Assembly (NCBI GenBank): GCA_020051815.1
Contig: JAGVQF010000074.1
Span: forward strand, 1-5,133
From: Candidatus Saganbacteria bacterium
GTDB taxonomy: Bacteria > Margulisbacteria > WOR-1 > O2-12-FULL-45-9 > XYB2-FULL-48-7
Direction: 5' to 3'
DNA: 5,133 nucleotides
Positions 1 through 5,133 of this stretch are shown here, piece after piece. Each line of letters starts with the position of its first letter. Position 1 is the stretch's first letter. The notes beneath the pieces were generated by a model, which saw only the letters and a list, made by a program, of their open reading frames with translations, ran no database searches and was not told the DNA's origin. The position numbers and the translations under genes were made by a program.

Positions 1-297
1 CAGGCGCAGAACCGCTTCGTAGAAAATATAGATCGCGACAATGGTCAGGAGCGAACCGTTGATGAGCGCGGAGAGTATCTCAAGGCGATAGAAGCCGAAG
101 GTCTGCTTGCGCGTCGCCGGCAGAGCGGCAAAGATCGAAGCCAGCAGCGCGAGTGTTAACGCCAGCGCGTCCGTCATGACATGGCCGGCGTCGGAGAGGA
201 GCGCCAAGCTGTTCGAGAGGAAGCCGCCGATCAATTCGGCGAAAAAAATGGCGACCGCTATTAAAAGCGCCGCGCCGAGCACCTTTTTGTTGTCCAC
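1..297 (-). CDS. Cation diffusion facilitator (CzcD-like) metal efflux protein, N-terminal part
   Basis: This is the first 99 codons of an inner-membrane metal/proton antiporter; the rest lies beyond the left edge. The translation shows three hydrophobic segments at about residues 6-27, 31-57 and 74-97. Segment 2 contains SDAGHVMTD (35-43), where His39 and Asp43 form the HxxxD zinc-site half characteristic of Zn-type CDF proteins. The following loop carries TFGFYRLEILSALIN (66-80), the conserved CDF signature before the third helix. Family members usually export Zn, Co, Cd or Fe(II) from the cytoplasm; the exact metal cannot be told from this part. The GTG at 297 is chosen because an in-frame TAA lies four codons upstream and the only later start nearby (GTG, Val6) would trim the first helix edge. 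There is no Shine-Dalgarno sequence, which fits the leaderless promoter described separately. The family is clear, the start less certain. Confidence 0.92.
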   Translation of the reverse strand, partial: MDNKKVLGAALLIAVAIFFAELIGGFLSNSLALLSDAGHVMTDALALTLALLASIFAALPATRKQTFGFYRLEILSALINGSLLTIVAIYIFYEAVLRL

Positions 298-303
298 GGG
301 GAT

Positions 304-332
304 ATTTTACATCAGATCAACAGAGAAGTAAA
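304..332 (-). promoter_or_regulatory. Predicted sigma-70-type promoter of the CDF gene, giving a leaderless transcript
   Basis: On the minus strand there is a -35-like TTTACT (327-332), a 17-nt spacer and a -10 box TAAAAT (304-309). Six bases (ATCCCC) then separate the -10 from the GTG at 297, so the expected +1 coincides with the start codon. This explains the absence of a ribosome binding site. The -10 matches consensus at 5 of 6 positions and the -35 at 4 of 6; no transcription data are available to me. Confidence 0.5.
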
Positions 333-372
333 ATTGGTGAGTTATGCCTCGACCCGCTGGCCATCAAACTGA

Positions 373-1017
373 TTAAACAGGCGCTTCTATGGCTTCAATC
401 CAACCCAATATTCTGTGTAAAAGATCTTTATTATAGATCCCGATTTTTGCTGTTCCAAAATAAAGAATGTTCTTTTTATGTCCCGATCCCTCTCTCTTAA
501 TATGGCTTTTACCGAATTGCGATAAGGGGATGCCGGTTACGGCCGACCAAAAAGATTTTGCCTTAGTTTCGTCCTGGCCGGAATGGAGATGCAAATATAT
601 CTTAAATTTCTTTTCGGGCACGGCGCAGATTTTGCGGAACCAGCTCATCATAAATTTAATCAATTTAGGGTCGGCATTTGAAACGCCCGGGTAAAGCGTT
701 TTATTCCCTTCCGCCCAGTAAAGCATGAGTCCCGACGTCTTAAACTCTGATCTGGTTAAACTCCTAATCTCCAACCCGGCCTGTCGTTTAATTATTGCAA
801 CGGCTCTTTGCCTTTTAACCTGATTGGCTTTCGCTCCGCGCAGCTGTCTGTCGTATTTTGAAAGAAGTCTGGCTTTTTGCTCGGACGATAATTCGATATC
901 CCTGCACCAGAGACTTAGCGTGCCTTTCGATAAGCCGGTTTTCTCGCGGATTTCTTTGTAGCTGAGCCCCTCTTTTCGAAGTCGTTGGGCTGACTCTTTC
1001 TTTTCCCAATTTTTCAT
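373..1017 (-). CDS. HTH protein with LAGLIDADG-like YWAEG domain, tRNA-linked, function unknown
   Basis: The 214-residue product is soluble and basic. Residues 8-41 look like a helix-turn-helix of the recombinase/Hin kind (AQRLRKEGLSYKEIREKTGLS, then KGTLSLWCRD). A Lys/Arg-rich linker follows (about 48-90). The C-terminal domain starts with GLMLYWAEGNK (96-106), then SNADPKLIKF (113-122), a KIYLHLH strand (139-145), FWSAVTGIP (156-164) and a closing LGWIEAI (204-210). From memory, a widespread family of uncharacterised bacterial proteins shares this YW.EG, N.DP.LI, hIH and FW..v.G order. The YWAEG element lines up with the last part of a LAGLIDADG motif, with Glu103 at the catalytic acid position, so a homing-endonuclease-like fold is plausible; nuclease activity is inference. 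It could equally be a DNA-binding regulator. The ATG lies 14 nt after the tRNA-Lys 3' end and has no Shine-Dalgarno sequence, so it is probably co-transcribed with the tRNAs. The coding call is firm, the function is not. Confidence 0.8.
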   Translation of the reverse strand: MKNWEKKESAQRLRKEGLSYKEIREKTGLSKGTLSLWCRDIELSSEQKARLLSKYDRQLRGAKANQVKRQRAVAIIKRQAGLEIRSLTRSEFKTSGLMLYWAEGNKTLYPGVSNADPKLIKFMMSWFRKICAVPEKKFKIYLHLHSGQDETKAKSFWSAVTGIPLSQFGKSHIKREGSGHKKNILYFGTAKIGIYNKDLLHRILGWIEAIEAPV

Positions 1018-1031
1018 GTTTGAGAGAGGAT

Positions 1032-1104
1032 TGCACCGCGAAGGAGTTGAACCTTCAACCTTGACATTAAGAGTGTCCTGCTCTGCCAGTTGAGCTAGCG
1101 GTGC
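1032..1104 (-). tRNA. tRNA-Lys(CTT)
   Basis: A full cloverleaf can be drawn. The acceptor is GCACCGC/GCGGTGC, the D-stem GCTC/GAGC, the anticodon loop CTCTTAA gives anticodon CTT (reads AAG), and the T arm is GAAGG-TTCAACT-CCTTC. The discriminator is A. The anticodon stem has a G27-A43 mismatch at its top pair. CCA is not encoded, because the bases after the discriminator read A-T-C. It is the last tRNA of the leftward array and is followed after 14 nt by the HTH/LAGLIDADG-like gene. It may also be driven by its own -10 element 17 nt upstream. Confidence 0.95.
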
Positions 1105-1121
1105 TAATCGAACTTTTGTCT

Positions 1122-1130
1122 ATTATAGCA
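1122..1130 (-). promoter_or_regulatory. Predicted extended -10 promoter upstream of tRNA-Lys
   Basis: The 39-nt gap between tRNA-Leu and tRNA-Lys is three times wider than the other gaps in the array. It contains TGCTATAAT on the minus strand, a perfect TATAAT with the TGN extension. No -35 box is seen at 16-18 nt, where the tRNA-Leu 3' end lies, so it would act as an extended -10 promoter. The expected start is near 1115, about 11 nt before tRNA-Lys. The same nine bases form the -10 of tRNA-His. Confidence 0.55.
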
Positions 1131-1143
1131 TTCAAAGTAAATT

Positions 1144-1225
1144 TGGGCGAGAGAGGATTTGAACCTCCAAGCCTTACGGCACATGGTCCTAAGCCATGCG
1201 TGTCTGCCAATTCCACCACTCGCCC
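1144..1225 (-). tRNA. tRNA-Leu(TAG)
   Basis: This is a class II tRNA of 82 nt. The acceptor is GGGCGAG/CTCGCCC, the anticodon stem CATGG/CCATG, and the loop CTTAGGA gives anticodon TAG (reads CUA, and by wobble other CUN codons). A long variable arm is built on GCC-GTAA-GGC, and the T arm is GGAGG-TTCAAAT-CCTCT. The A discriminator is typical for leucine. CCA is not encoded. It lies 11 nt after tRNA-Arg in the array. Confidence 0.96.
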
Positions 1226-1236
1226 GCGAGAAGGAT

Positions 1237-1310
1237 CGGGCCCGAGAGGGATCGAACCTCCGACCTACGGATTAGAAATCCGTTGCTCTATCCAACTGAG
1301 CTACGGGCCC
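1237..1310 (-). tRNA. tRNA-Arg(TCT)
   Basis: The acceptor is GGGCCCG/CGGGCCC, the D-stem GCTC/GAGC, the anticodon stem ACGGA/TCCGT, and the loop TTTCTAA gives anticodon TCT (reads AGA and probably AGG). The T arm is GGAGG-TTCGATC-CCTCT with a G49-T65 wobble. The discriminator is G and CCA is not encoded. It lies 12 nt after tRNA-Gly. Confidence 0.96.
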
Positions 1311-1322
1311 GCGTTGATCAAA

Positions 1323-1395
1323 AGCGGGAGACCGGATTCGAACCGGCGACATCCACCTTGGAAGGGTGGCGCTCTACCAGCTGAGCTACTCCCGC
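1323..1395 (-). tRNA. tRNA-Gly(TCC)
   Basis: The acceptor is GCGGGAG/CTCCCGC, the D-stem GCTC/GAGC, the anticodon stem CCACC/GGTGG, and the loop CTTCCAA gives anticodon TCC (reads GGA/GGG). The T arm is GCCGG-TTCGAAT-CCGGT. The T discriminator is usual for bacterial glycine tRNA. CCA is not encoded. It lies 11 nt after tRNA-Pro. Confidence 0.96.
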
Positions 1396-1406
1396 GTGCA
1401 AAAACA

Positions 1407-1480
<74 letters not shown>

Positions 1481-1523
1481 TATCTCGACTCACTTCGTTC
1501 TCTCGATACAAGTCGGATAAAAA

Positions 1524-1552
1524 AGTTTAACACGGGCCAGAATTGCAGTCAA
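1524..1552 (-). promoter_or_regulatory. Predicted promoter of the leftward tRNA array
   Basis: The minus strand reads TTGACT (-35, 1547-1552), a 17-nt spacer, then TAAACT (-10, 1524-1529). The -35 matches consensus at 5 of 6 positions, the -10 at 4 of 6. The expected start is near 1517, leaving a leader of about 37 nt before tRNA-Pro. Its -35 overlaps the -35 of the opposing tRNA-His promoter. Read-through from the yfhO-like gene upstream on the same strand could also feed this array. Confidence 0.6.
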
Positions 1553-1572
1553 ACAAAGCTCGATGCTATAAT
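1543..1572 (+). promoter_or_regulatory. Predicted promoter of tRNA-His
   Basis: There is a perfect TATAAT at 1567-1572 with an extended TG (TGCTATAAT), and a weak -35 TTGCAG at 1543-1548 with an 18-nt spacer. The expected start near 1579 leaves about 7 nt before the mature tRNA-His 5' end. The -35 shares bases 1547-1548 with the promoter of the opposite array. Confidence 0.65.
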
Positions 1573-1585
1573 GGGGAAACCGCAT

Positions 1586-1660
1586 GGCGGCCATGGTGTA
1601 GGGGTAACACAGCAGATTGTGGTTCTGTTGTCACGGGTTCGATTCCCGTTGGCCGCCCCA
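1586..1660 (+). tRNA. tRNA-His(GTG) with encoded G-1 and CCA
   Basis: The acceptor is GCGGCCA/TGGCCGC with an extra encoded G at -1 opposite C73, the histidine identity pair. The D-stem is GTGT/ACAC, the anticodon stem GCAGA/TCTGT, and the loop TTGTGGT gives anticodon GTG. The T arm is ACGGG-TTCGATT-CCCGT. The 3' end reads C73 then CCA, so unlike the five tRNAs of the opposite array this one encodes its CCA. Its last 30 nt overlap, in antisense, the end of the yfhO-like gene. No intrinsic terminator is obvious just downstream. Confidence 0.96.
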
Positions 1661-3919
1661 TCCTCTAAATAACAAAAAACCAAGAAACAAGATACAAACT
1701 ATTGAAATCCCCGCCCCCAGCTTCAGGCTCCACGGATCATAGGCAAACTCAACCCGATGCCGGCCCGCCGGCAGATCGATCGCCTGAAAGAATTCCTTTG
1801 CCTCTAATATCTTTGTTTCTTTACTATCGACCAAAGCCCGCCAGCCGGGATAATACGCCTCGCTCAAAAATAACCTGGCCGGTTTGGCCGAACTCGTGTT
1901 CATCAGCATATAGCCGGGACGATAAAATTCAAAAGTCGCCTCACCCCGCCCGGACAAAAGATAAGCCCTGGGCCGGACTCGCCTGTTCTCGTAGAGGTAA
2001 ACGCTCCGGCCGTACTGGTATTTGCGGCGTAAAAGCTTGAGCCCCGGAAGCTTGAGCGGCTCGTCCGAGACGATATATCCGACGTTATTCGCGCTCAAGC
2101 GCCCAAGGTTCGCTTTGAGCTTATCAGGCCCGAAAGCTTCCCTGTAATAATTATCGATTTTGTACGGCAGGATCGATTCGTAACCGGAAAAATCGAATAG
2201 CTGATAGGCCACCGGCCAGTTGGCGGTAAAATTATCCTTGGCGTTCCAGAGCGCGGCGCCGAAGCTCTCGCCGGCGATCGTCCGGTTCGCATCGGCCAGC
2301 TTGGGCGTGTAAAAGAACCGGTTGAGCCCTCTCTCCTTCAATAAAAAAGTGTAGTTCGGCGGCACGGCCGCAAAAACCTGGGCCGGCGCCGGCACCATGA
2401 CCGACGTCCCGTTGGCCAGCAGGTCGGCCGCCGCCAAACCGATCAGGGCAAAAGCCAAAACACGTTTGCTGATCCGGCCCCAATACGCGGCCGCGAGCAG
2501 AACGCAAAAAATAAAAACAAAACTGGTTAAATTATAAAAACTTTGCAGATTAAATTTAATTATTCCGCCAAGTATTTCAAAAAAGACCGGAGGGACCTTG
2601 GCTGAATACATTTGAGAGAAGAAACTAATTATCCCGGCTGAAAAGAACTGGGCGATAAGCGACAGCCCTAATAAAACAACAAAGACCGGCGCCAAAATAA
2701 GGACCGGCCGCTTGTAGCGCTCTTTTTGTTCGCCCAGAAAACTTAGCGAACGCTCGAAACCGAGCGCGGCCAGAAATGACAGGCAAAAAGTCGTCAGGAA
2801 CAGATATTTGACCGGGTAGCGGATCATGGCAAACCCCGGGATAAAGCTATAAACCAAGCGGTAGAGCGGCGTGTAGCGGCCAAAAGCGAGGAGCAGAGCC
2901 GCTCCGGCGGCCGACCATAAGAATACGGCCAGCTTATTTCGTTTGGCGAATAAGATGAGGATCAGCGGCAAGACGCCGAGATATGGCGAGATCAACCAAT
3001 CCTGATAGTTTGGGCCGAGCAACGTTTCGGTATAGCCGCCGAACTGGGCGGCATTGCCAAAGAAATACGGGAAAATAAAAGTTAAAAGCTCGCGCGGCGG
3101 AAAAGAGCGGAAACTGACCAGGTCAAAGCTTGTGCGCACCACCCTATCGGAGAGCCGGGAGAGCTCGATAAAAGGGACCAGCTGGACCGCCACCAGGCCA
3201 AGGGAAAGCAAAGCCGCGCCAGCCAACACCGCGATACTCTTCAGTTTGTCGCCGGCAAAAACCAGCGTATAGAAAAACAAGAGCCAAAGTGTCACGTAAA
3301 GAATTGTCGGCTCGCCACCAAGAAACATCAAAGATATGAGAAAGACAAAACCAATCATGTTTCCTACCCTCTCCCTCTGGGAGAGGGGGGCCGGTTTATC
3401 GCCAGCGGGTGAGGGCTGAATCAGTTTATCCCACATCAACATGACCAGCGGCAGCCAGATGACCGAGGAGAGCGACGTGTTCATGTTCGAAACGGAGAGG
3501 AGATAACCGGAGAAAGCAAAGACCAGCCCGCCGAAGAACGAAGCGTACCAGCCCAGCCGGAAATAGCGCAGTAGGGCGTACATAAAACAGGCGGCCAGAA
3601 AATAATGGAGAATAATATACCAGTTGAAGGCCAGGTTAAACGGCAAAAGATAATAAATCAGCGTGAGCGGATAGAAAAAGCAGGCCTGCAGCGTCGCCAA
3701 TAGCGGGAAACCGCAAAAGATATAAGGATTCCAGAGCGGCAGGTGCCCCGATCGCACCTCTCCGACCATCAGATATCTTAGAGGATAAAAATAGCGCGAG
3801 AGGTCCTTAAACGCGATGACCTGTTCGCCGGTCAAAAATCTGGCGAAGAAAATAAGGACAAGTGTAAGGAAGAAGGAAAAGGCAAAGAGGTCTTTTTTAT
3901 ATTTAAGGAAGAAGGACAT
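1631..3919 (-). CDS. YfhO-family polytopic membrane protein, probable GT-C type glycosyltransferase
   Basis: The 762-residue product has a first membrane helix at about 8-29, then many hydrophobic segments to about residue 490, a soluble C-terminal part and a last helix at about 734-752. Family marks are LPLWNPYIFCGFP (60-72), an amphipathic FPPRELLTFIFPYFFGN stretch near 275-290, and SEAYYPGWRALVD (686-698) followed by LPAGRHRVEFAYDPW. YfhO proteins are linked to sugar addition on cell-surface polymers (lipoteichoic acid in Firmicutes); the substrate here is unknown. The ATG at 3919 is preferred because AAAGG lies 6 nt upstream and the frame upstream of it, open to 4006, encodes a Ser/Arg-rich stretch inside the ATPase gene. 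It overlaps the ATPase gene by 17 nt, so translation is probably coupled. Residues 168-187 come from an inserted palindromic repeat. The stop codon lies within tRNA-His, so the last 8 or so residues (GGQRESNP) are antisense tRNA. Confidence 0.88.
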   Translation of the reverse strand: MSFFLKYKKDLFAFSFFLTLVLIFFARFLTGEQVIAFKDLSRYFYPLRYLMVGEVRSGHLPLWNPYIFCGFPLLATLQACFFYPLTLIYYLLPFNLAFNWYIILHYFLAACFMYALLRYFRLGWYASFFGGLVFAFSGYLLSVSNMNTSLSSVIWLPLVMLMWDKLIQPSPAGDKPAPLSQRERVGNMIGFVFLISLMFLGGEPTILYVTLWLLFFYTLVFAGDKLKSIAVLAGAALLSLGLVAVQLVPFIELSRLSDRVVRTSFDLVSFRSFPPRELLTFIFPYFFGNAAQFGGYTETLLGPNYQDWLISPYLGVLPLILILFAKRNKLAVFLWSAAGAALLLAFGRYTPLYRLVYSFIPGFAMIRYPVKYLFLTTFCLSFLAALGFERSLSFLGEQKERYKRPVLILAPVFVVLLGLSLIAQFFSAGIISFFSQMYSAKVPPVFFEILGGIIKFNLQSFYNLTSFVFIFCVLLAAAYWGRISKRVLAFALIGLAAADLLANGTSVMVPAPAQVFAAVPPNYTFLLKERGLNRFFYTPKLADANRTIAGESFGAALWNAKDNFTANWPVAYQLFDFSGYESILPYKIDNYYREAFGPDKLKANLGRLSANNVGYIVSDEPLKLPGLKLLRRKYQYGRSVYLYENRRVRPRAYLLSGRGEATFEFYRPGYMLMNTSSAKPARLFLSEAYYPGWRALVDSKETKILEAKEFFQAIDLPAGRHRVEFAYDPWSLKLGAGISIVCILFLGFLLFRGWGGQRESNP
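3359..3418. repeat. In-frame palindromic repeat (CCCTCTCCC/GGGAGAGGG type) inside the yfhO-like gene
   Basis: A perfect 9-bp inverted repeat, CCCTCTCCC (3367-3375) and GGGAGAGGG (3379-3387), is separated by three bases and followed by a GC-rich stretch ending in GGGTGAGGG (3407-3415). This arrangement matches a short interspersed element seen in many bacterial genomes. Here it is read in frame as SPAGDKPAPLSQRERVG, unlike the hydrophobic sequence on both sides, and falls in a loop between membrane segments. The outer boundaries are approximate. Confidence 0.7.
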
Positions 3920-4676
3920 AGCGGGCCTTTTGCGTCGTCGGGTTGTTCTTGACGGTGACCTTGATGCGGTAGGCCTTCCAGATATTTTCGGGGGTGACGA
4001 CCTCATCGGGCGATCCCTCGGCGATCAGTTCCCCGTTCTTCATCAGGACCAGCCGCGAGCAAAAGCGCGAAGCCAGGTTGAGGTCATGGAAAGTCGCCAA
4101 GATCGAGCGATGGCTGCGCAGTTTGCGCAGCATCTTGCAAATATTGACCTGATAGCGGATATCAAGATGCGCGGTCGGCTCATCGAGCAGCATGATCTTG
4201 GGTTCCTGCGCCAGCGCCCGGGCGATGGCCACCCGCTGGAACTCGCCGCCCGAGAGCTCGGTCGTCTGGCGGTCCTTGAGCTCGCTGATCTTGAGCTCGT
4301 CGATCGCCCACTTGACGGCGTCGTAATCGTCGTTCTGCTCGAATGAAAATCGGTCAAGATAGGGCGTGCGGCCGAGCATAACCAGGTCTTCGACCGAAAA
4401 ACCATCGACCGGCTCCATCAATTGGGGCACAAAAGCGATCCGGCGGGCCAGCTCGCGGCGGTCAAGATGCTCGATCTTATGGTTGCTGATGGTGACCCCG
4501 CCGTGCTGGACCTTTAAAAGCCCGACAATGGCTCGCAATAGAGTGGTTTTACCGGCGCCGTTGGGGCCGACGATGCCGACGAACTGCCCGTCATCGACCG
4601 TAAAGGAGATATCCTTGATGACCGGTTTTTTCTGATCATAGCCGCAGACCAGGTTTTCGACGATCAAGATGCTCAT
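3903..4676 (-). CDS. ABC transporter ATPase, FecE/BtuD/HmuV type (iron-chelate or cobalamin uptake)
   Basis: The 257-residue cytoplasmic ATPase powers a FecCD/BtuC-type importer. All nucleotide-binding motifs are intact: Walker A GPNGAGKT (37-44), Q-loop Gln85, a PYLDRF segment (105-110) of the kind common in siderophore/heme/B12 ATPases, signature LSGGE (141-145), Walker B IMLLDEP (161-167), D-loop HLD (170-172) and switch His197. Length is normal for the subfamily. The start codon overlaps the permease stop as ATGA, so the two are translationally coupled; a GAAGG sits only 3 nt before the ATG. The gene's 3' end overlaps the start of the yfhO-like gene. The substrate (ferric siderophore, heme or corrinoid) cannot be told from the ATPase, and no riboswitch or Fur-like site is in view because the operon start lies outside the window. 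Confidence 0.95.
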   Translation of the reverse strand: MSILIVENLVCGYDQKKPVIKDISFTVDDGQFVGIVGPNGAGKTTLLRAIVGLLKVQHGGVTISNHKIEHLDRRELARRIAFVPQLMEPVDGFSVEDLVMLGRTPYLDRFSFEQNDDYDAVKWAIDELKISELKDRQTTELSGGEFQRVAIARALAQEPKIMLLDEPTAHLDIRYQVNICKMLRKLRSHRSILATFHDLNLASRFCSRLVLMKNGELIAEGSPDEVVTPENIWKAYRIKVTVKNNPTTQKARYVLLP

Positions 4677-5133
4677 TTGCCTTCGATCCGGCGGCGGCGC
4701 AACAGATAAAGGAAGAAAGGCGCGCCGACCAGCGACATAATTATGCCGATCGGGATCTCCGTCGGGGAGAGAATTGTCCGGGCGACCGTGTCGGCCGCGA
4801 CCATCAGGATCATGCCGGAGAGCGCCGAGATCGGGATAAGATAGCGATGGTTCGGTCCGATCAAAAGACGGATGAAGTGAGGAATGATGAGTCCGACAAA
4901 ACCGATCAGGCCGGAAACGGAGACCGCCGCCGCGGTCATAAGCGAGGCCGTCCCGATCAGGAATAGCCTGATCCGCTCGACATCGACCCCCAGCGTCTGG
5001 GCCATCTCCTCCCCTAACAGCAAGGCGTTCAATTCTTTGGAAAAGAAATATGAAACGACCGCGCCAAAGATCGCGTAAGGGACAACAGTGATCGCGTTGG
5101 ACCAGGTCGCCGAGGAGAGACTGCCGAGCAGCC
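4673..5133 (-). CDS. FecCD/BtuC-family ABC permease, C-terminal part
   Basis: The C-terminal 152 residues of the membrane subunit of the importer are present; the frame is open through the right edge. Typical family elements appear in order: GSLSSATW at the start, LNALLLGEEMAQTLGVDVERIR (the cytoplasmic coupling region that contacts the ATPase), VSGLIGFVGLIIPHFIRLLIGPNHR, DTVARTI, then EIPIGIIMSLVGAPFFLYLL and a basic end RRRRIEGK. Full-length members have about 320-350 residues and ten helices, so roughly half is missing beyond the window. A TTG at 5032 lies within the conserved region and is not a true start. The stop overlaps the ATPase start by 4 nt, showing an operon order of permease then ATPase. 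A substrate-binding protein gene would be expected further upstream. Confidence 0.95.
   Translation of the reverse strand, partial: LLGSLSSATWSNAITVVPYAIFGAVVSYFFSKELNALLLGEEMAQTLGVDVERIRLFLIGTASLMTAAAVSVSGLIGFVGLIIPHFIRLLIGPNHRYLIPISALSGMILMVAADTVARTILSPTEIPIGIIMSLVGAPFFLYLLRRRRIEGK

Noticed and set aside
341..408. Plus-strand stretch reading ELCLDPLAIKLIKQALLW, possibly a gene remnant
   Set aside because: It is short, lacks a start and ribosome binding site, overlaps the end of the HTH gene and matches no family I can name; chance is the simpler explanation.
1519..1535. T-run on the minus strand as an intrinsic terminator of the yfhO operon
   Set aside because: No stable stem precedes the run, and the same bases fit the -10 region of the tRNA array promoter.
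3367..3387. The 9-bp hairpin as a transcription terminator
   Set aside because: It lies in the middle of an intact coding sequence and is not followed by a T-run on either strand.
3920..4006. Upstream extension of the yfhO-like gene by 29 codons
   Set aside because: The extension is a Ser/Arg/Pro-rich stretch inside the ATPase gene with no membrane or family character, and a Shine-Dalgarno-like AAAGG precedes the ATG at 3919.
3816..4346. Plus-strand open frame of 176 codons
   Set aside because: It is the antisense shadow of the ATPase and yfhO-like genes, both of which have strong family motifs on the minus strand.
5030..5032. TTG as the start of the permease gene
   Set aside because: The frame is open to the window edge and the residues before it (GSLSSATW and following) are conserved in FecCD permeases, so the gene is simply cut by the window.

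Overview
The window reads as a piece of bacterial chromosome of moderate GC with compact gene spacing. All protein genes and five of the six tRNAs lie on the minus strand; only tRNA-His is on the plus strand. Nothing in the window fixes the lineage. Five tRNA genes without encoded CCA, a YfhO-type membrane protein and a free-standing HTH/LAGLIDADG-like gene would fit an uncultured, sparsely described bacterial phylum, but that is only a guess.

Layout from low to high coordinates. Positions 1-297 hold the first 99 residues of a CDF (CzcD-like) metal/proton antiporter, whose likely promoter places the transcription start on its GTG codon. Positions 373-1017 encode a 214-residue protein of uncertain function with an N-terminal helix-turn-helix and a YWAEG motif that resembles a LAGLIDADG motif. 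It is the last gene of a tRNA array transcribed leftward: Pro(TGG), Gly(TCC), Arg(TCT), Leu(TAG), Lys(CTT), then this gene 14 nt after tRNA-Lys. At 1524-1572 a back-to-back promoter pair with overlapping -35 boxes drives this array leftward and tRNA-His(GTG) rightward.

The right half is a tight minus-strand operon: the C-terminal part of a FecCD/BtuC-type permease (4673 to the window edge), its FecE/BtuD-type ATPase (3903-4676, ATGA overlap), and a 762-residue YfhO-family polytopic membrane protein (1631-3919, 17-nt overlap with the ATPase gene). The permease and ATPase would form part of an importer for a metal chelate or corrinoid; the binding protein is not in view. The YfhO protein is probably an unrelated envelope glycosylation function carried in the same transcript. 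Its stop codon lies inside the oppositely oriented tRNA-His gene, and an in-frame palindromic repeat adds about 20 residues to one of its loops.

The points most worth following are the tRNA-linked HTH/LAGLIDADG-like gene, the repeat inside the yfhO-like gene, and the compressed divergent tRNA promoters. I see no CRISPR array, insertion sequence, riboswitch or convincing intrinsic terminator.
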